Under the pieces are notes generated by a model. The model searched no databases. It was given only the letters and a program-made list of their open reading frames with translations, and was not told the origin of the DNA. DNA of 56,253 bases from Lentisphaeria bacterium (lineage in GTDB: Bacteria > Verrucomicrobiota > Lentisphaeria > Victivallales > Victivallaceae): contig JAFTUS010000091.1 in assembly GCA_017466125.1 (NCBI GenBank), forward strand, positions 1-56,253. The letters are read 5' to 3'. The stretch's first letter is position 1. Each line of letters starts with the position of its first letter. A program made the translations under genes and the position numbers. This document shows positions 10,111 through 19,056 of this stretch, piece after piece.

Positions 10111-10710
10111 TTACTTTTTGCTTTCCCTGAGTGAAAGTTTGCGTCTTTTGAGCCAGAAATAGAAGGCGGCTATATAAAAAGCGGGGCATCCGTCCCCGAA
10201 GAGCAGCCGCCTGCTGTCGGTGAAATCCACCACCAGTACCGGATGGTTGACGGAACGGTCTTTGCGCAGCTGGATGGCAACGTTGACGATCTCTTTTTCC
10301 ACGAAAGTCTGGACGATTTTCAGTTTACCGATGCCGTTGGAAAAGATCACCTTGCCGTCTTTACGCTCAATGGTGTAGCGGCGGAAGAAGGATTTGAGGA
10401 ACATATCCCCCATCAGCAGTGCGCCCACAACAACGATGCAGAGCAGCATCATATTGAAAGGACGGTTGATGAGATAAACGATCATACAGGAGATGACCAG
10501 CGTGGAGAGCAGACAGGGGATCAGCGAAAAATTCACTACGCTGATGAAATTTTCCGTCAAATCGAAATAGGGCGGAAGAATACCGTTCTGCAGTTCGGCG
10601 GTCAATTTTGCGGGATAATCCAGTTTGCACGTTTCGCAGCGGACATAAAGGCTTTTTTCTTTCGGCTTGTGCAGATTTTCTCCGCAGACCGGACACTTCA
10701 AATCATCCAT
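10111..10710 (-). CDS. Zinc-ribbon membrane protein
   Basis: A 199-residue protein with an N-terminal zinc ribbon (CPVCGEN then VRCETCKLDYP), then two membrane segments (about residues 60-105) and a cytoplasmic C-terminal domain ending in Lys/Arg. No enzyme family is recognised. The ATG at 10710 has AAGGAA 7 bp upstream; a GTG at 10716 overlaps that signal and is less likely. It is the first gene of the leftward operon reaching to 1709 and starts just after the terminator of the small basic protein gene. Confidence 0.7.
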   Translation of the reverse strand: MDDLKCPVCGENLHKPKEKSLYVRCETCKLDYPAKLTAELQNGILPPYFDLTENFISVVNFSLIPCLLSTLVISCMIVYLINRPFNMMLLCIVVVGALLMGDMFLKSFFRRYTIERKDGKVIFSNGIGKLKIVQTFVEKEIVNVAIQLRKDRSVNHPVLVVDFTDSRRLLFGDGCPAFYIAAFYFWLKRRKLSLRESKK

Positions 10711-10736
10711 AACCACGTTCCTTATTACATATAAAG

Positions 10737-10768
10737 CAAAAAACGGCGCAGAGTAAAACTCCCGCCGT
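10737..10768 (-). terminator. Intrinsic terminator after the small basic protein gene
   Basis: On the minus strand ACGGCG-GGAGT, loop, ACTC-GCGCCGT is followed directly by a run of T. It lies 20 bp after the stop codon at 10788, so the abundant-type small gene is insulated from the operon beyond. Confidence 0.75.
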
Positions 10769-10787
10769 CTTTCCCGTATACGTCGAA

Positions 10788-10943
10788 TCAGAGATCGACG
10801 ACTTTGGTCTTGGGCAGACCCAGAACCTTATCCTCGGGGATACGGCCCTCGGCACGCAGAACGTTCAGACGTTCAAAGCGTTTCATGACGTTGCGGATCT
10901 TGCGAACCTTTCCGCCAACACGGAGACTCGGATGCTGAGACAT
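10788..10943 (-). CDS. Small basic protein, PVC-type (51 aa)
   Basis: A 51-residue, Lys/Arg-rich protein beginning MSQHPSLRVGGKVRKIRN and ending LGLPKTKVVDL. This matches the pattern of the short basic protein conserved in Chlamydiae, Verrucomicrobia and relatives (SxHPSL near the start, RNVxKRFERL in the middle, GLPKTKV at the end), described in family databases as ribosome-associated or of unknown function. The start has GAGG 7 bp upstream. It has its own promoter (11007-11034) and terminator (10737-10768), fitting a single highly expressed gene. It is the clearest taxonomic marker in the window. Recognition is from memory of the family, not a search. Confidence 0.85.
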   Translation of the reverse strand: MSQHPSLRVGGKVRKIRNVMKRFERLNVLRAEGRIPEDKVLGLPKTKVVDL

Positions 10944-11006
10944 TGTAACACCTCGTATAATTAAAATTCAGTAAAAATTCATCTTCTACAAAAGAATACG
11001 TTTGAT

Positions 11007-11034
11007 AAAATACACCCAAAAAAAATTTTTTCAA
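11007..11034 (-). promoter_or_regulatory. Promoter of the small basic protein gene
   Basis: Minus strand: TTGAAA (11034-11029), 16 bp, TATTTT (11012-11007). The -10 region lies in TTTTGGGTGTATTTTA, which differs by one base from the -10 region of the divergent guaB promoter. Confidence 0.65.
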
Positions 11035-11149
11035 GTAAAAGTTTTAAAATAGTTGTATTTTTTCACGTTGTTCTGCAAAAAAAGTCGAAATGCCTGATCG
11101 TCCGACTGCCGATAATTCCGGGTTATTTGCTTATTTTATATAAAATCAC

Positions 11150-11178
11150 TTGCAAAAAACGCATTTTGGGTGTATATT
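11150..11178 (+). promoter_or_regulatory. Promoter of guaB
   Basis: TTGCAA (11150-11155), 17 bp, TATATT (11173-11178), with an extended -10 TG. The leader is about 50 nt, ending in AAAGGAG before the ATG at 11234. The rest of 10944-11233 is AT-rich with no other gene. Confidence 0.75.
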
Positions 11179-11233
11179 ACATAGTAATTTAATATCAAAA
11201 AAACGACCTTCAGTTCAAAGGAGTTGAAAAAAG

Positions 11234-12730
11234 ATGCGTTATATCGATCAGTTTATGGCCGCTTTCCCGTTTGAGGGATTGACTTTTGATGACATTTCTC
11301 TTGTCACGCAGTATGCGGACTTTCTCCCGCACGATGCTGACATCACCAGCCGCTTTTCGCGGAATGTGAAACTCAACATCCCCTTCGTCAGTGCCGCAAT
11401 GGATACTGTGACCGAAAGCGCAATGGCGATCGCCATGGCTCGGCTCGGCGGTATCGGCGTGATCCACAAAAATCTCTCTGTGGAACGGCAGGCCGAAGAG
11501 GTCCGCAAAGTCAAAAACTATCTCAACGGCATCATCCGTGACCCCGCCGTGTTCCACCCCGAACAGACGGTCGCCGAAATGATGGCGGAAAAAAATCTCA
11601 AGAAATACTCTTTCAGCGGTTTCCCGATCGTGGACGATCGGGGTCGTCTGGTCGGTATCATCACCTCCCGCGATGTGAAGTTCCTTACCGATTACAATGT
11701 CAAGATCGCCGATGTGATGACCTCCAACGTCGTCAGTGCCGCCGACGGAACTTCCATGCAGGCCGCCTTTGAAATGATGCGCAGCGAAAAAGTGGGCAAA
11801 CTCCCCATGGTCGATGCCGACGGCAAGTTGACCGGTCTTTACAGTTTCCACGACGTCAAGACCCTCATTTCCAAAGAAGAACCCGATTACAACCGCGACA
11901 GCCGTCATCAACTGCGCGCCGCCGCCGGTATCGGCCCCTATGACGAAGAACGCGCCGAAGCCCTCGTCAACGCCGGTGTGGACGTGATGGTTCTCGACAC
12001 CGCCCACGGTCACTCCAAGGGCGTGATCGAAACACTCAAGATGTTCAAGGCCCGCTACGGCAGCAAAGTCGATATCGTCGCCGGAAACATCGCTACTGCC
12101 GAAGCCGCAAAAGCTCTCGCCGATGCGGGCGCAGACGGTATCAAAGTCGGTATCGGACCCGGTTCGATCTGCACGACCCGTGTGGTTGCCGGTGTCGGCG
12201 TGCCGCAGGTGACTGCCGTTTACGATGTGGTCCGTTCCGTTCCCGCCGACATTCCTGTTATTGCTGACGGCGGCATCAAGACTTCCGGCGACGTTGCCAA
12301 GGCGATCGCCGTCGGAGCATCCTGCGTGATGATGGGTTCCGCTCTCGCCGGAACGACCGAAAGTACCGGCGAAACCATTCTGCATCAGGGCCGCAGTTAT
12401 GTGATCTATCGCGGCATGGGCAGTCTCGCCGCCATGAAAACCGGCAAAGGCAGCCGTGAACGCTACGGTCAGGACGATGTGGATGACGATAACAAACTCG
12501 TTCCGCAGGGGATCGAAGGCATGGTGCCGTTCCGCGGAGCCGTTTCCAACGTCATTATCCAGTTTGTCGGCGGTCTGAAATACTCTTTCGGTTACTGCGG
12601 AGCCCGTACCATTCAGGAATTCTGGGACAAGGCGAAAATGGTCCGTGTGACCTCCGCCGGTCTGCGTGAAGCGCATCCGCACGATGTGACCATGGTCAAA
12701 GACGCCCCCAACTATACTGCTGCAAACTGA
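11234..12730 (+). CDS. guaB: IMP dehydrogenase
   Basis: A 498-residue enzyme oxidising IMP to XMP with NAD+, the first committed step of GMP synthesis. The catalytic loop is [11 protein letters not shown] (Cys about 313) and the flap RGMGS is followed by a [13 protein letters not shown] segment. Two CBS domains (about residues 95-205) interrupt the TIM barrel, as in the usual bacterial form. The length is normal, with a good AAAGGAG upstream. It starts a rightward run of housekeeping genes and has its own promoter. Confidence is very high. Confidence 0.97.
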   Translation: MRYIDQFMAAFPFEGLTFDDISLVTQYADFLPHDADITSRFSRNVKLNIPFVSAAMDTVTESAMAIAMARLGGIGVIHKNLSVERQAEEVRKVKNYLNGIIRDPAVFHPEQTVAEMMAEKNLKKYSFSGFPIVDDRGRLVGIITSRDVKFLTDYNVKIADVMTSNVVSAADGTSMQAAFEMMRSEKVGKLPMVDADGKLTGLYSFHDVKTLISKEEPDYNRDSRHQLRAAAGIGPYDEERAEALVNAGVDVMVLDTAHGHSKGVIETLKMFKARYGSKVDIVAGNIATAEAAKALADAGADGIKVGIGPGSICTTRVVAGVGVPQVTAVYDVVRSVPADIPVIADGGIKTSGDVAKAIAVGASCVMMGSALAGTTESTGETILHQGRSYVIYRGMGSLAAMKTGKGSRERYGQDDVDDDNKLVPQGIEGMVPFRGAVSNVIIQFVGGLKYSFGYCGARTIQEFWDKAKMVRVTSAGLREAHPHDVTMVKDAPNYTAAN

Positions 12731-12739
12731 TTTTCAGCG

Positions 12740-12770
12740 CATTTCCGGGGCGGAGGATGCCCCGGGAATG
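12740..12770 (+). terminator. 12-bp GC-rich hairpin between guaB and skp
   Basis: CATTTCCGGGGC (12740-12751), loop GGAGGAT, GCCCCGGGAATG (12759-12770), one G-U pair. No T-run follows, so it may only attenuate, or act as an mRNA end that protects guaB, rather than fully terminate. The loop GGAGGAT resembles a ribosome-binding site but has no ORF after it. Confidence 0.5.
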
Positions 12771-12812
12771 TCCGGTGCCGTAAACCGTTTTGAGTATTGA
12801 TAAGGAGTGAAG

Positions 12813-13412
12813 ATGATGAAAAAACAGATTTTTTTGTTTTTGTGCTGTTTTGCTGTTTTCGGCGCAGAGGCGGCCCCCCGTTTCGGCGTGGTGAACTATG
12901 AGAAAATCTTCCGTGAATACTACAAAAGCAAGATCGCAGAAGATACCATCCGCCGTCAGGGTGAGGTCTACCGCAATTACCTTCTCAAACTCAACGAACA
13001 GCACCAGCAGCTTCAGAAAGAGGCATCCGCTCTGCTGATCAATTCACAGAACGTGGCTCTCTCCAACGAAGAACGTCAGCGCAGCCGCAGCACCCTTGAG
13101 GCAAAGCGCAAAGAGATCCAGCAGAAAAAAGCCGAGATCGAACTTTACGCCAAAGAACGCACGCAGGATCTGCGCCGCATCGAAGCGCAGAAACGCAAAG
13201 AGATCACCGATGAGATCAACGCCGCAGTAAAACGCCGTGCCGCCGCCGAAAAATTCGATTTCGTTTTCGACGCCTCCGGCAGAACGTTGAACCAGCAGCC
13301 CGCTCTGCTCGTTTATCCGGAATACAGTGATCTGACTGAACGTGTCATTATCGAACTCAACCGGCCCGCCGCCGGAAAAAATACAACTCAAAAACCGCAG
13401 GAGAAAAAATGA
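12813..13412 (+). CDS. skp: Skp/OmpH-family periplasmic chaperone
   Basis: A 199-residue exported protein. It has a signal peptide (KKQIFLFLCCFAVFGAEAA) then APRFGVVNYEKIFREYYKSK, the start of mature Skp-like proteins, a long charged coiled coil (about 50-130), and a C-terminal strand region (VFDASGRTLNQQPALLVYP). Skp holds unfolded outer-membrane proteins in the periplasm. The start at 12813 was chosen because AAGGAG (12802-12807) has proper spacing; a GTG at 12807 lies inside that signal. It overlaps lpxD by four bases (ATGA), as skp and lpxD are often paired. This supports a true outer membrane. Confidence 0.88.
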   Translation: MMKKQIFLFLCCFAVFGAEAAPRFGVVNYEKIFREYYKSKIAEDTIRRQGEVYRNYLLKLNEQHQQLQKEASALLINSQNVALSNEERQRSRSTLEAKRKEIQQKKAEIELYAKERTQDLRRIEAQKRKEITDEINAAVKRRAAAEKFDFVFDASGRTLNQQPALLVYPEYSDLTERVIIELNRPAAGKNTTQKPQEKK

Positions 13413-14434
13413 ATCAGCAAACCGCAACTGCCGCCCAAATCGCAGAATTGGTCAAGGGCGAACTCAAAGGCGATCCCGAAGTCGTTGTCAGCCGTGTTTC
13501 CTCCCTTAAAGATGCCGATGCTCAAAGCGTCTCCTTTGTCGGCAACAAAAAGTATGTAAATCAACTTGATGAGACCAAAGCCGGTATCGTTCTGGTCAAC
13601 AGAGACCTTGCCGATGCCTCCACGGAAAAGCATACCGTCATCGTCTGCGAAAATGTGGACTATGCTTTCACGCAGGTCATTGCCCTCTTCGGCGAAAAAG
13701 CCCCCGCATGGCCGGTCGGGATCCATCCCCGTGCCGTGGTCGATCCCACCGCAAAGATCGGAGCAAATGTCTCCATCGCTGCCAACGCCGTGATCGATGC
13801 CGGTGCGGAAATCGCCGACGGCGCCTGTATCGGCGCGGGATGTTATGTCGGTCACGATGCAAAGATCGGTGAAGGCACGATCCTTTACCCCAACGTTACG
13901 GTCATGTACCGCTGCCGTGTCGGAAAAAAGTGCATCATCCACCCCGGCGTGGTGATCGGCGCGGACGGCTTCGGTTTTGTTCCCGGCCCCAACGGACTGG
14001 TCAAAGTGCCGCAGACCGGTATCGTCCAGATCGATGATGATGTGGAAATCGGTGCAAACACCACGATCGACCGTGCCCGTTTCGACAAGACCTGGATCAA
14101 GAGCAATGTCAAGATCGACAATCAGGTGATGGTCGCCCACAATGTCGTGGTCGGAGAAAGTGCCATTCTCGTTGCGCAGTGCGGCATTGCCGGGAGTTCT
14201 GAAATCGGACGCGGAGCCATTCTTGCCGCCAAGGTCGGCATCAACGGACATATCTCCATCGGCGACGGCTGTAAAATCGCCGGATGCAGTGCAGTTCAGC
14301 ACAGCATGGAGCCCGGCAGCATCGCCGTCGGTATTCCCGCCGAATCCCAGCGTCAGTTCATCGCCCGCCTCGCTCTGCCGCAGAAGCTGGAAAAACTTGC
14401 GGCCCGCGTCAAAGCTCTGGAAGAAAAAAACTGA
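13409..14434 (+). CDS. lpxD: UDP-3-O-(acyl)glucosamine N-acyltransferase
   Basis: A 341-residue trimeric acyltransferase that adds the N-linked acyl chain in lipid A synthesis. It has an N-terminal uridine-binding domain (about 1-100), a left-handed beta helix of hexapeptide repeats (about 105-300; PTAKIGANVSI, GADGFGFV) with the active-site histidine in QVMVAHNVVVG, and a C-terminal helix. Length is typical. Translation is coupled to skp through ATGA. The rest of the lipid A pathway is not in this window. Confidence 0.95.
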   Translation: MNQQTATAAQIAELVKGELKGDPEVVVSRVSSLKDADAQSVSFVGNKKYVNQLDETKAGIVLVNRDLADASTEKHTVIVCENVDYAFTQVIALFGEKAPAWPVGIHPRAVVDPTAKIGANVSIAANAVIDAGAEIADGACIGAGCYVGHDAKIGEGTILYPNVTVMYRCRVGKKCIIHPGVVIGADGFGFVPGPNGLVKVPQTGIVQIDDDVEIGANTTIDRARFDKTWIKSNVKIDNQVMVAHNVVVGESAILVAQCGIAGSSEIGRGAILAAKVGINGHISIGDGCKIAGCSAVQHSMEPGSIAVGIPAESQRQFIARLALPQKLEKLAARVKALEEKN

Positions 14435-14466
14435 AATCAACTTTTACTACCGGAATATAATAAGAA

Positions 14467-15777
14467 ATGAGTGAAAAATCTGATACAGCAACATTGAAAA
14501 TTGACGGACAGACGATCGAACTGCCCATCGTTACCGGTTCAGAAGGGGATCGGGCCGTGGACATCGCCAATCTGCGCGCCCGTACCGGTTGTGTAACTCT
14601 CGACCCCAGTTTTATGAATACGGCGGCGTGTTACAGCCGGATCACCTATATCGACGGCGAAAAAGGTATCTTGCGCTACCGCGGGATCCCCATCGAGGAA
14701 CTCGTTACCAAAGTCCGTTTTGTGGAGGTCGCCTATCTGCTGGTACACGGCGAACTGCCGAATGAAGAACAGCGCAGAAACTTCTCCGCTCTGCTGAACC
14801 GCCACTCCCTGCTGCACGAAGATATGCGTCACTTCTTCGACCACTTCCCGCAGGGGGCGCACCCGATGCACATCCTTTCAACCATGATCAACGCACTGGC
14901 TGCGTTTTATCCCAACGTTGACCTGAAGTCTCTGGATGCTGATGTGGAACTCTCCTGTGCAAGGTTGATTTCCATTGTGCGCACCATGGCGGCATTTGCC
15001 TACAAGAAGTCCATCGGTGAACCGGTGGTCTATCCCCGGCATGACCTCTCTTATTGCGCGAACTTCCTCAATATGATGTTCGATTCGCCGATCCAGCCCT
15101 ACCAGATCCACCACGATGCGGTGCGTATCCTCAACGTGCTTTTCATCCTTCATGCCGATCACGAACAGAACTGCTCCACAACGGCAGTCCGCACGATCGG
15201 TTCGGCACAGGTGAACTTGTACGCCACGATCTCCGCCGGTATCTCCGCCCTTTCCGGACCGCTTCACGGCGGGGCAAATCAGGCGGTCATCGAGATGCTC
15301 CGCATGATCCAGGAAGACGGCGATGTGGATAAATTCATCCGCATGGCGAAAGACAAGAACAACTCTTTCCGCCTGATGGGTTTCGGCCACCGTGTCTACA
15401 AGACCTACGACCCCCGCGCCGCAATCATCAAGCGGGAGTGCGACGCTTATCTGAAACGCATCAAATACCACGATCCGCTGCTGGATGTCGCCCGCCGGAT
15501 CGAAGAGACCGCTCTGACCGATCCCTACTTTGTGGACCGTCATCTTTATCCCAATGTGGACTTCTATACGGGAATTCTCTACCGCGCACTGGGTATTCCG
15601 GAAAATATGTTTACCGTGATGTTCGCCCTTGCCCGTCTGCCCGGATGGATCGCCCACTGGAAAGAGATGGCAGGAGCCGGTACGAAAATCGTCCGCCCGC
15701 GTCAGATTTACATCGGAAAAACAGAGGAGGAGACCAGCGGCGTCATGGCAAACCGTGAACCGCAACTGCTCTGGTAA
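14467..15777 (+). CDS. gltA: Citrate synthase (type II, GltA)
   Basis: A 436-residue enzyme condensing acetyl-CoA with oxaloacetate. Catalytic residues are visible: His in PLHGGANQAV, His in GFGHRVYKTYDPRA and Asp in YPNVDFYTGI. The N-terminal beta domain (about 1-60) matches the hexameric, NADH-sensitive type of Gram-negatives. It lies 32 bp after lpxD with a weak ribosome site (GGAATATAATAAG) and ends at a clear terminator, so guaB, skp, lpxD and gltA may form one transcript. Confidence 0.96.
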   Translation: MSEKSDTATLKIDGQTIELPIVTGSEGDRAVDIANLRARTGCVTLDPSFMNTAACYSRITYIDGEKGILRYRGIPIEELVTKVRFVEVAYLLVHGELPNEEQRRNFSALLNRHSLLHEDMRHFFDHFPQGAHPMHILSTMINALAAFYPNVDLKSLDADVELSCARLISIVRTMAAFAYKKSIGEPVVYPRHDLSYCANFLNMMFDSPIQPYQIHHDAVRILNVLFILHADHEQNCSTTAVRTIGSAQVNLYATISAGISALSGPLHGGANQAVIEMLRMIQEDGDVDKFIRMAKDKNNSFRLMGFGHRVYKTYDPRAAIIKRECDAYLKRIKYHDPLLDVARRIEETALTDPYFVDRHLYPNVDFYTGILYRALGIPENMFTVMFALARLPGWIAHWKEMAGAGTKIVRPRQIYIGKTEEETSGVMANREPQLLW

Positions 15778-15793
15778 AAATAAAAAACGTATG

Positions 15794-15835
15794 CCGTTTC
15801 CGGGAAAGAGTGTTTCCGGGAACGGTGTATTTTTA
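15794..15835 (+). terminator. Intrinsic terminator of gltA
   Basis: A 13-bp stem with two G-U pairs (CCGTTTCCGGGAA with TTTCCGGGAACGG, 15794-15825), loop of about 5 nt, then TGTATTTTTAT. Confidence 0.85.
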
Positions 15836-15864
15836 TACCAAAAATATAAAAAAGGAAAGTTTGA

Positions 15865-16710
15865 ATGGCTGTTGTATTTGCTTTGTGCTGCCTTGCCTGT
15901 GCCGCATGCAATGATTTTGTGTTCAAGTTGTTTACCCGTGTGGAACGTTCCAAAGGACAGTTCGTTGCACTGGTCGGTATCTTGTGGTTTCTGACGCTGG
16001 TGTGGCTGCCACGCGATCCGGCGAACGACTGGAAGATGACGCTGTTGTGGGGCGGGATTTCCGGATTTCTGTCGTTGACGTCCAACATATTGCTGATCGA
16101 AGCAATGGCACGGCAGAGTGCGGGGCTCTGCTCCACGATTTTCCGCCTCAACATGGTTTTGGTGGTGCTGGGGGCGACATTCATTCTGAACGAAAAACTG
16201 ACCGGTCTGCAATGGGTCGGCATCGGTTTGGCAATTCTTGCCGTCCTTGCCTTTATTCCCCGCAAAAGCGGCTCTGAAGCGGCAAAAAAAGCGGGTATGA
16301 TCGGTTTCGGAATGGTTCTGCTTGCGGCATTTCTGCGTGCCGGTATGGGTTTGAGTTACAAGTACGGATTTCTTCACGGAGCCGATCAGAACGGTGTGGC
16401 AGTGGTCAACAGTTTCTTCTGGATCTTCGGCGGACTGCTCTATGCGTTTCTTGTGGAACGGAACTTCAAATTTCCTGACAAACTTCTTTTGGGTTACGGT
16501 GCGCTCTCCGGAGTTCTGGTGGCGGGCATCGTTTTCTTTATGGCGGCATCGGTCAACCTCGGCAATGCCAGTATCGTTCTGCCGATTGCCCAGATGAGTT
16601 TCCTCGGAACATTGCTTTTGAGTGTCCTTTTCCTGAAAGAGAAGGTCGATATATTGAAAATCATCGCCGTTTTGAGCGGTACTGCGGCAATTCTGCTGCT
16701 GGTTCAGTAA
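15865..16710 (+). CDS. EamA/DMT-family transporter
   Basis: A 281-residue membrane protein with about 10 hydrophobic segments in two repeated halves, each ending in an EamA-like pattern (FILNEKLTGLQWVGIGLAIL and LFLKEKVDILKIIAVLSG). The drug/metabolite transporter superfamily exports or imports small metabolites, and the substrate cannot be predicted. AAGGAAAG lies upstream of the ATG. It is 17 bp before the MFS gene, so the two are probably co-transcribed. Confidence 0.85.
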   Translation: MAVVFALCCLACAACNDFVFKLFTRVERSKGQFVALVGILWFLTLVWLPRDPANDWKMTLLWGGISGFLSLTSNILLIEAMARQSAGLCSTIFRLNMVLVVLGATFILNEKLTGLQWVGIGLAILAVLAFIPRKSGSEAAKKAGMIGFGMVLLAAFLRAGMGLSYKYGFLHGADQNGVAVVNSFFWIFGGLLYAFLVERNFKFPDKLLLGYGALSGVLVAGIVFFMAASVNLGNASIVLPIAQMSFLGTLLLSVLFLKEKVDILKIIAVLSGTAAILLLVQ

Positions 16711-16727
16711 TATAGAAAGAGTCTGTT

Positions 16728-17963
16728 ATGGCAAGAGAAAAATTAGAGTTCGGCCGCTATGATTATGCGGCATTTTCAGCCTTTACCATGTATTCTGTGG
16801 TATCTCTGGCAATTCCGATCATGATCGTATCGATAGGCAAATCGCTGAACTTTCCGATCGATGACGGCGGCATGGGGTACGGCGGATTGCTCCACATGGT
16901 ACGCAGTGCGGCAATGATCGTAACATTGCTGATATGCGGATTTGTTGCCGCCCGCTTCGGGAAACGCTATACAATGACCGCCAGTGTGCTGATGATGGGC
17001 GGCGGCATTTTGTGCTGTGCCTTTGCCCCCGCCTACTGGGTACTGCTCCCCTGTCTGATGATTGCCGGGTTGGGAGAAGGACTCTGCGAAGGCATCGCAA
17101 CGCCGTTTGTTCAGGATCTTCACCCCAAGGCCCCGGAACGTTATGTCAATATCGCCCACTCTTTCTGGTCTGTCGGTATTCTTTTGGCGGTTCTGCTGGT
17201 GGGCGGACTTATCACGCTCGGCATCAACTGGCGTATTATCCTCGGTGCCGCCGGATTTCTGACTGTTATGACCGCACTGGGTTTTTGCTGGAAAGAAAAT
17301 CCGGCGAAAAAATATCCCGAAAGCACCGAAAAAATCAACAGCAAAGACATCTTGCGGTACAGCAAAGAAATCTTTACCAAAAAACGTTTCTGGCTGTGCA
17401 GTGCGGCAATGTTTTTCGGAGCGGGGGCTGAATTCGGTCTCACGTTCTGGGCGACCGCATACGTTGAACTGACGTTCAAAACCAGCGTATTTGTCGCCAG
17501 TCTCGGCACAGGAGCGATCGCCTTGGGCATGTTTATCGGCAGAACCGGTTTCGGTTACATTGCCAAGCCGCAGAACTTGCGCTATATTCTGCTTTTCTGC
17601 GGATTGGGGATGATTCCGATTTCGCTTGTGCTGGCTTTCCTCGAACCCGGAATCATTCCGGCGTGGCTGCTTTTCCCTCTGCTTTTTGTCCTGCTTTTCC
17701 TCTCCGGCATCGGAATTGCTCCGTACTGGCCCACGATGCAAGTGTACGGTGTGACCCGGCTGCCGCAGTGCGACTCCACCATGCTTTATGTTTATTACTC
17801 CGGCATGGGCATCCCCGGAGCAGGATTTTTCTCATGGTTCATGGGAGCGATGGGGGATTGTTTCGGTTTGCGTGGAGCGATTCTCGTTGTTCCCTGCTGT
17901 CTGGTGATTTTCTGCTCTATCGTAATTTGGGAGTGCTGGTTCCGGGCAGATAAAGAGGCGTAA
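16728..17963 (+). CDS. Major facilitator superfamily transporter
   Basis: A 411-residue, 12-segment permease. The loop after segment 2 reads CGFVAARFGKRYTM, a variant of the MFS A motif, and the second half carries GMFIGRTGFG. It resembles the fucose/sugar permease side of the superfamily and sits at the edge of a carbohydrate catabolic block, so a sugar substrate is plausible but unproven. It ends 12 bp from the end of the convergent radical SAM gene. Confidence 0.82.
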   Translation: MAREKLEFGRYDYAAFSAFTMYSVVSLAIPIMIVSIGKSLNFPIDDGGMGYGGLLHMVRSAAMIVTLLICGFVAARFGKRYTMTASVLMMGGGILCCAFAPAYWVLLPCLMIAGLGEGLCEGIATPFVQDLHPKAPERYVNIAHSFWSVGILLAVLLVGGLITLGINWRIILGAAGFLTVMTALGFCWKENPAKKYPESTEKINSKDILRYSKEIFTKKRFWLCSAAMFFGAGAEFGLTFWATAYVELTFKTSVFVASLGTGAIALGMFIGRTGFGYIAKPQNLRYILLFCGLGMIPISLVLAFLEPGIIPAWLLFPLLFVLLFLSGIGIAPYWPTMQVYGVTRLPQCDSTMLYVYYSGMGIPGAGFFSWFMGAMGDCFGLRGAILVVPCCLVIFCSIVIWECWFRADKEA

Positions 17964-17974
17964 GCGGTCAGATT

Positions 17975-18961
17975 TTACCCCTGCCGCCGCCACGGGCAGT
18001 GATCGCAGGTGGAAAGAGCGTTTTCATTGACCGCTTTGCGGTAAAGTCCGGCGCGTTCGCCGTAAAAGATCTCTTTGAGGGAATTATTCTTCACATTTCC
18101 GGCGGAGAAGCCGAAGTAATCCGTGCAGAACCCCACCTCTCCGTCATGGCGGATATGCACCCGGTGCCACGGGGCGGAACAGGGGGCAACCTCATCCATT
18201 TGCGGATAACGGTGCGGCGTAAAACGTACCGGGATGGGGTACGCAGTCTGCCGGACAACGGCAAGTTCGCTTTCCAGTTCGGCAAGGTAGGCGTCATCTT
18301 CCTCGCGGTGCCATGCGGCAAGTTCGGGATAATCCTGCTGCCAGTTTTCTCTGCTGAACGTGCGGTAGGAGTCGATCTCCTTTTCCGTCAGATACATGAG
18401 CGGCTGAAGGACGATTTCATCACAGCCGAGTTTTGCCAGTTCAAAGGGGAGTTGTGAAATCCCTTTCACATTCAAGTCCGAAACGGTGGTAAGGAACGTC
18501 AGTTTTCCTTTGCGGTGCAAATTGAGAAGTTCCAAGTTGGCGGATAGTTTATCGAAAACCCCTTCGCCCCGCATGGCATCGTGTCCGGAGCGGGTTCCGT
18601 CAACGGAAACATTGATACTGTCGATATTTTCAGCGACTGCTTCAAGATGTTCATGAAGCAGTGTTGCATTGGTGACGATGCCGAGTTTGAACCCCTGTTT
18701 GTGAAGTTCGGCGGCAAGCCAATCAAATTGGGGATAGAGAAGCGGTTCACCGCCCCAGAGCATCAGTTCCGGAGTACGGGGAGCAGCCATTTCACGGATC
18801 TCGTCAGCCAGTTTCAGCCACAGTTCCACGGGAAGTTCGCACGCTTCAGATGCAAGCATCCCCTTATTCTGCCCGCAGAAAACACAGGCAAGATTGCATC
18901 GCCCTGTCAGTTGAAAATGGGCACTGTAAAGTGAAAGTTCTCTATCCATTGTATCGACCAT
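17975..18961 (-). CDS. Radical SAM protein with SPASM-like C-terminal cluster
   Basis: About 328 residues. The radical SAM cluster motif CNLACVFC (CX3CX2C) sits near residue 20, LMLWGGEPLLYPQFDWL is the SAM-binding GGEP, and a C-terminal Cys set (APCSAPWH, VGFCTDYFG, TCDHCPWR) fits a SPASM or Twitch auxiliary cluster. Such proteins modify peptides or act as anaerobic sulfatase maturases, but no peptide substrate or sulfatase is nearby. The start is uncertain: 18961 and 18949 both lack a ribosome site, and the frame stays open through the repeat element to 19111. The element may have replaced the native leader. Confidence 0.82.
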   Translation of the reverse strand: MVDTMDRELSLYSAHFQLTGRCNLACVFCGQNKGMLASEACELPVELWLKLADEIREMAAPRTPELMLWGGEPLLYPQFDWLAAELHKQGFKLGIVTNATLLHEHLEAVAENIDSINVSVDGTRSGHDAMRGEGVFDKLSANLELLNLHRKGKLTFLTTVSDLNVKGISQLPFELAKLGCDEIVLQPLMYLTEKEIDSYRTFSRENWQQDYPELAAWHREEDDAYLAELESELAVVRQTAYPIPVRFTPHRYPQMDEVAPCSAPWHRVHIRHDGEVGFCTDYFGFSAGNVKNNSLKEIFYGERAGLYRKAVNENALSTCDHCPWRRQG

Positions 18962-19020
18962 GTTTAAGTTTTTGTCGGACAAGTTGGACGCTCCGCCTAT
19001 TGCCGCACCAAGGCCATTTT

Positions 19021-19056
19021 GTCCGACAAGTCCGACTTGTCTGACATGTCCGACCC
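19021..19056 (+). repeat. 9-bp tandem array, GTCCGACNN x4
   Basis: Four consecutive 9-mers: GTCCGACAA, GTCCGACTT, GTCTGACAT, GTCCGACCC. The equivalent place in copy 2 (26324-26359) also has four 9-mers, but with unit GTCCATNNN. Confidence 0.9.

Noticed and set aside
10944..11149. tRNA or riboswitch in the guaB upstream region
   Set aside because: The sequence is AT-rich with promoters only. No cloverleaf or known aptamer pattern was recognised here or in other gaps.
11210..12682. 490-codon open frame antisense to guaB
   Set aside because: His/Gly/Asp-rich shadow of a certain guaB gene, with no start signal.
19021..19056. Possible CRISPR array or small Asp/Lys-repeat protein in the 9-bp arrays
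   Set aside because: Units are 9 bp without spacers, so not CRISPR. The peptides read from the arrays lack start signals and differ between copies.
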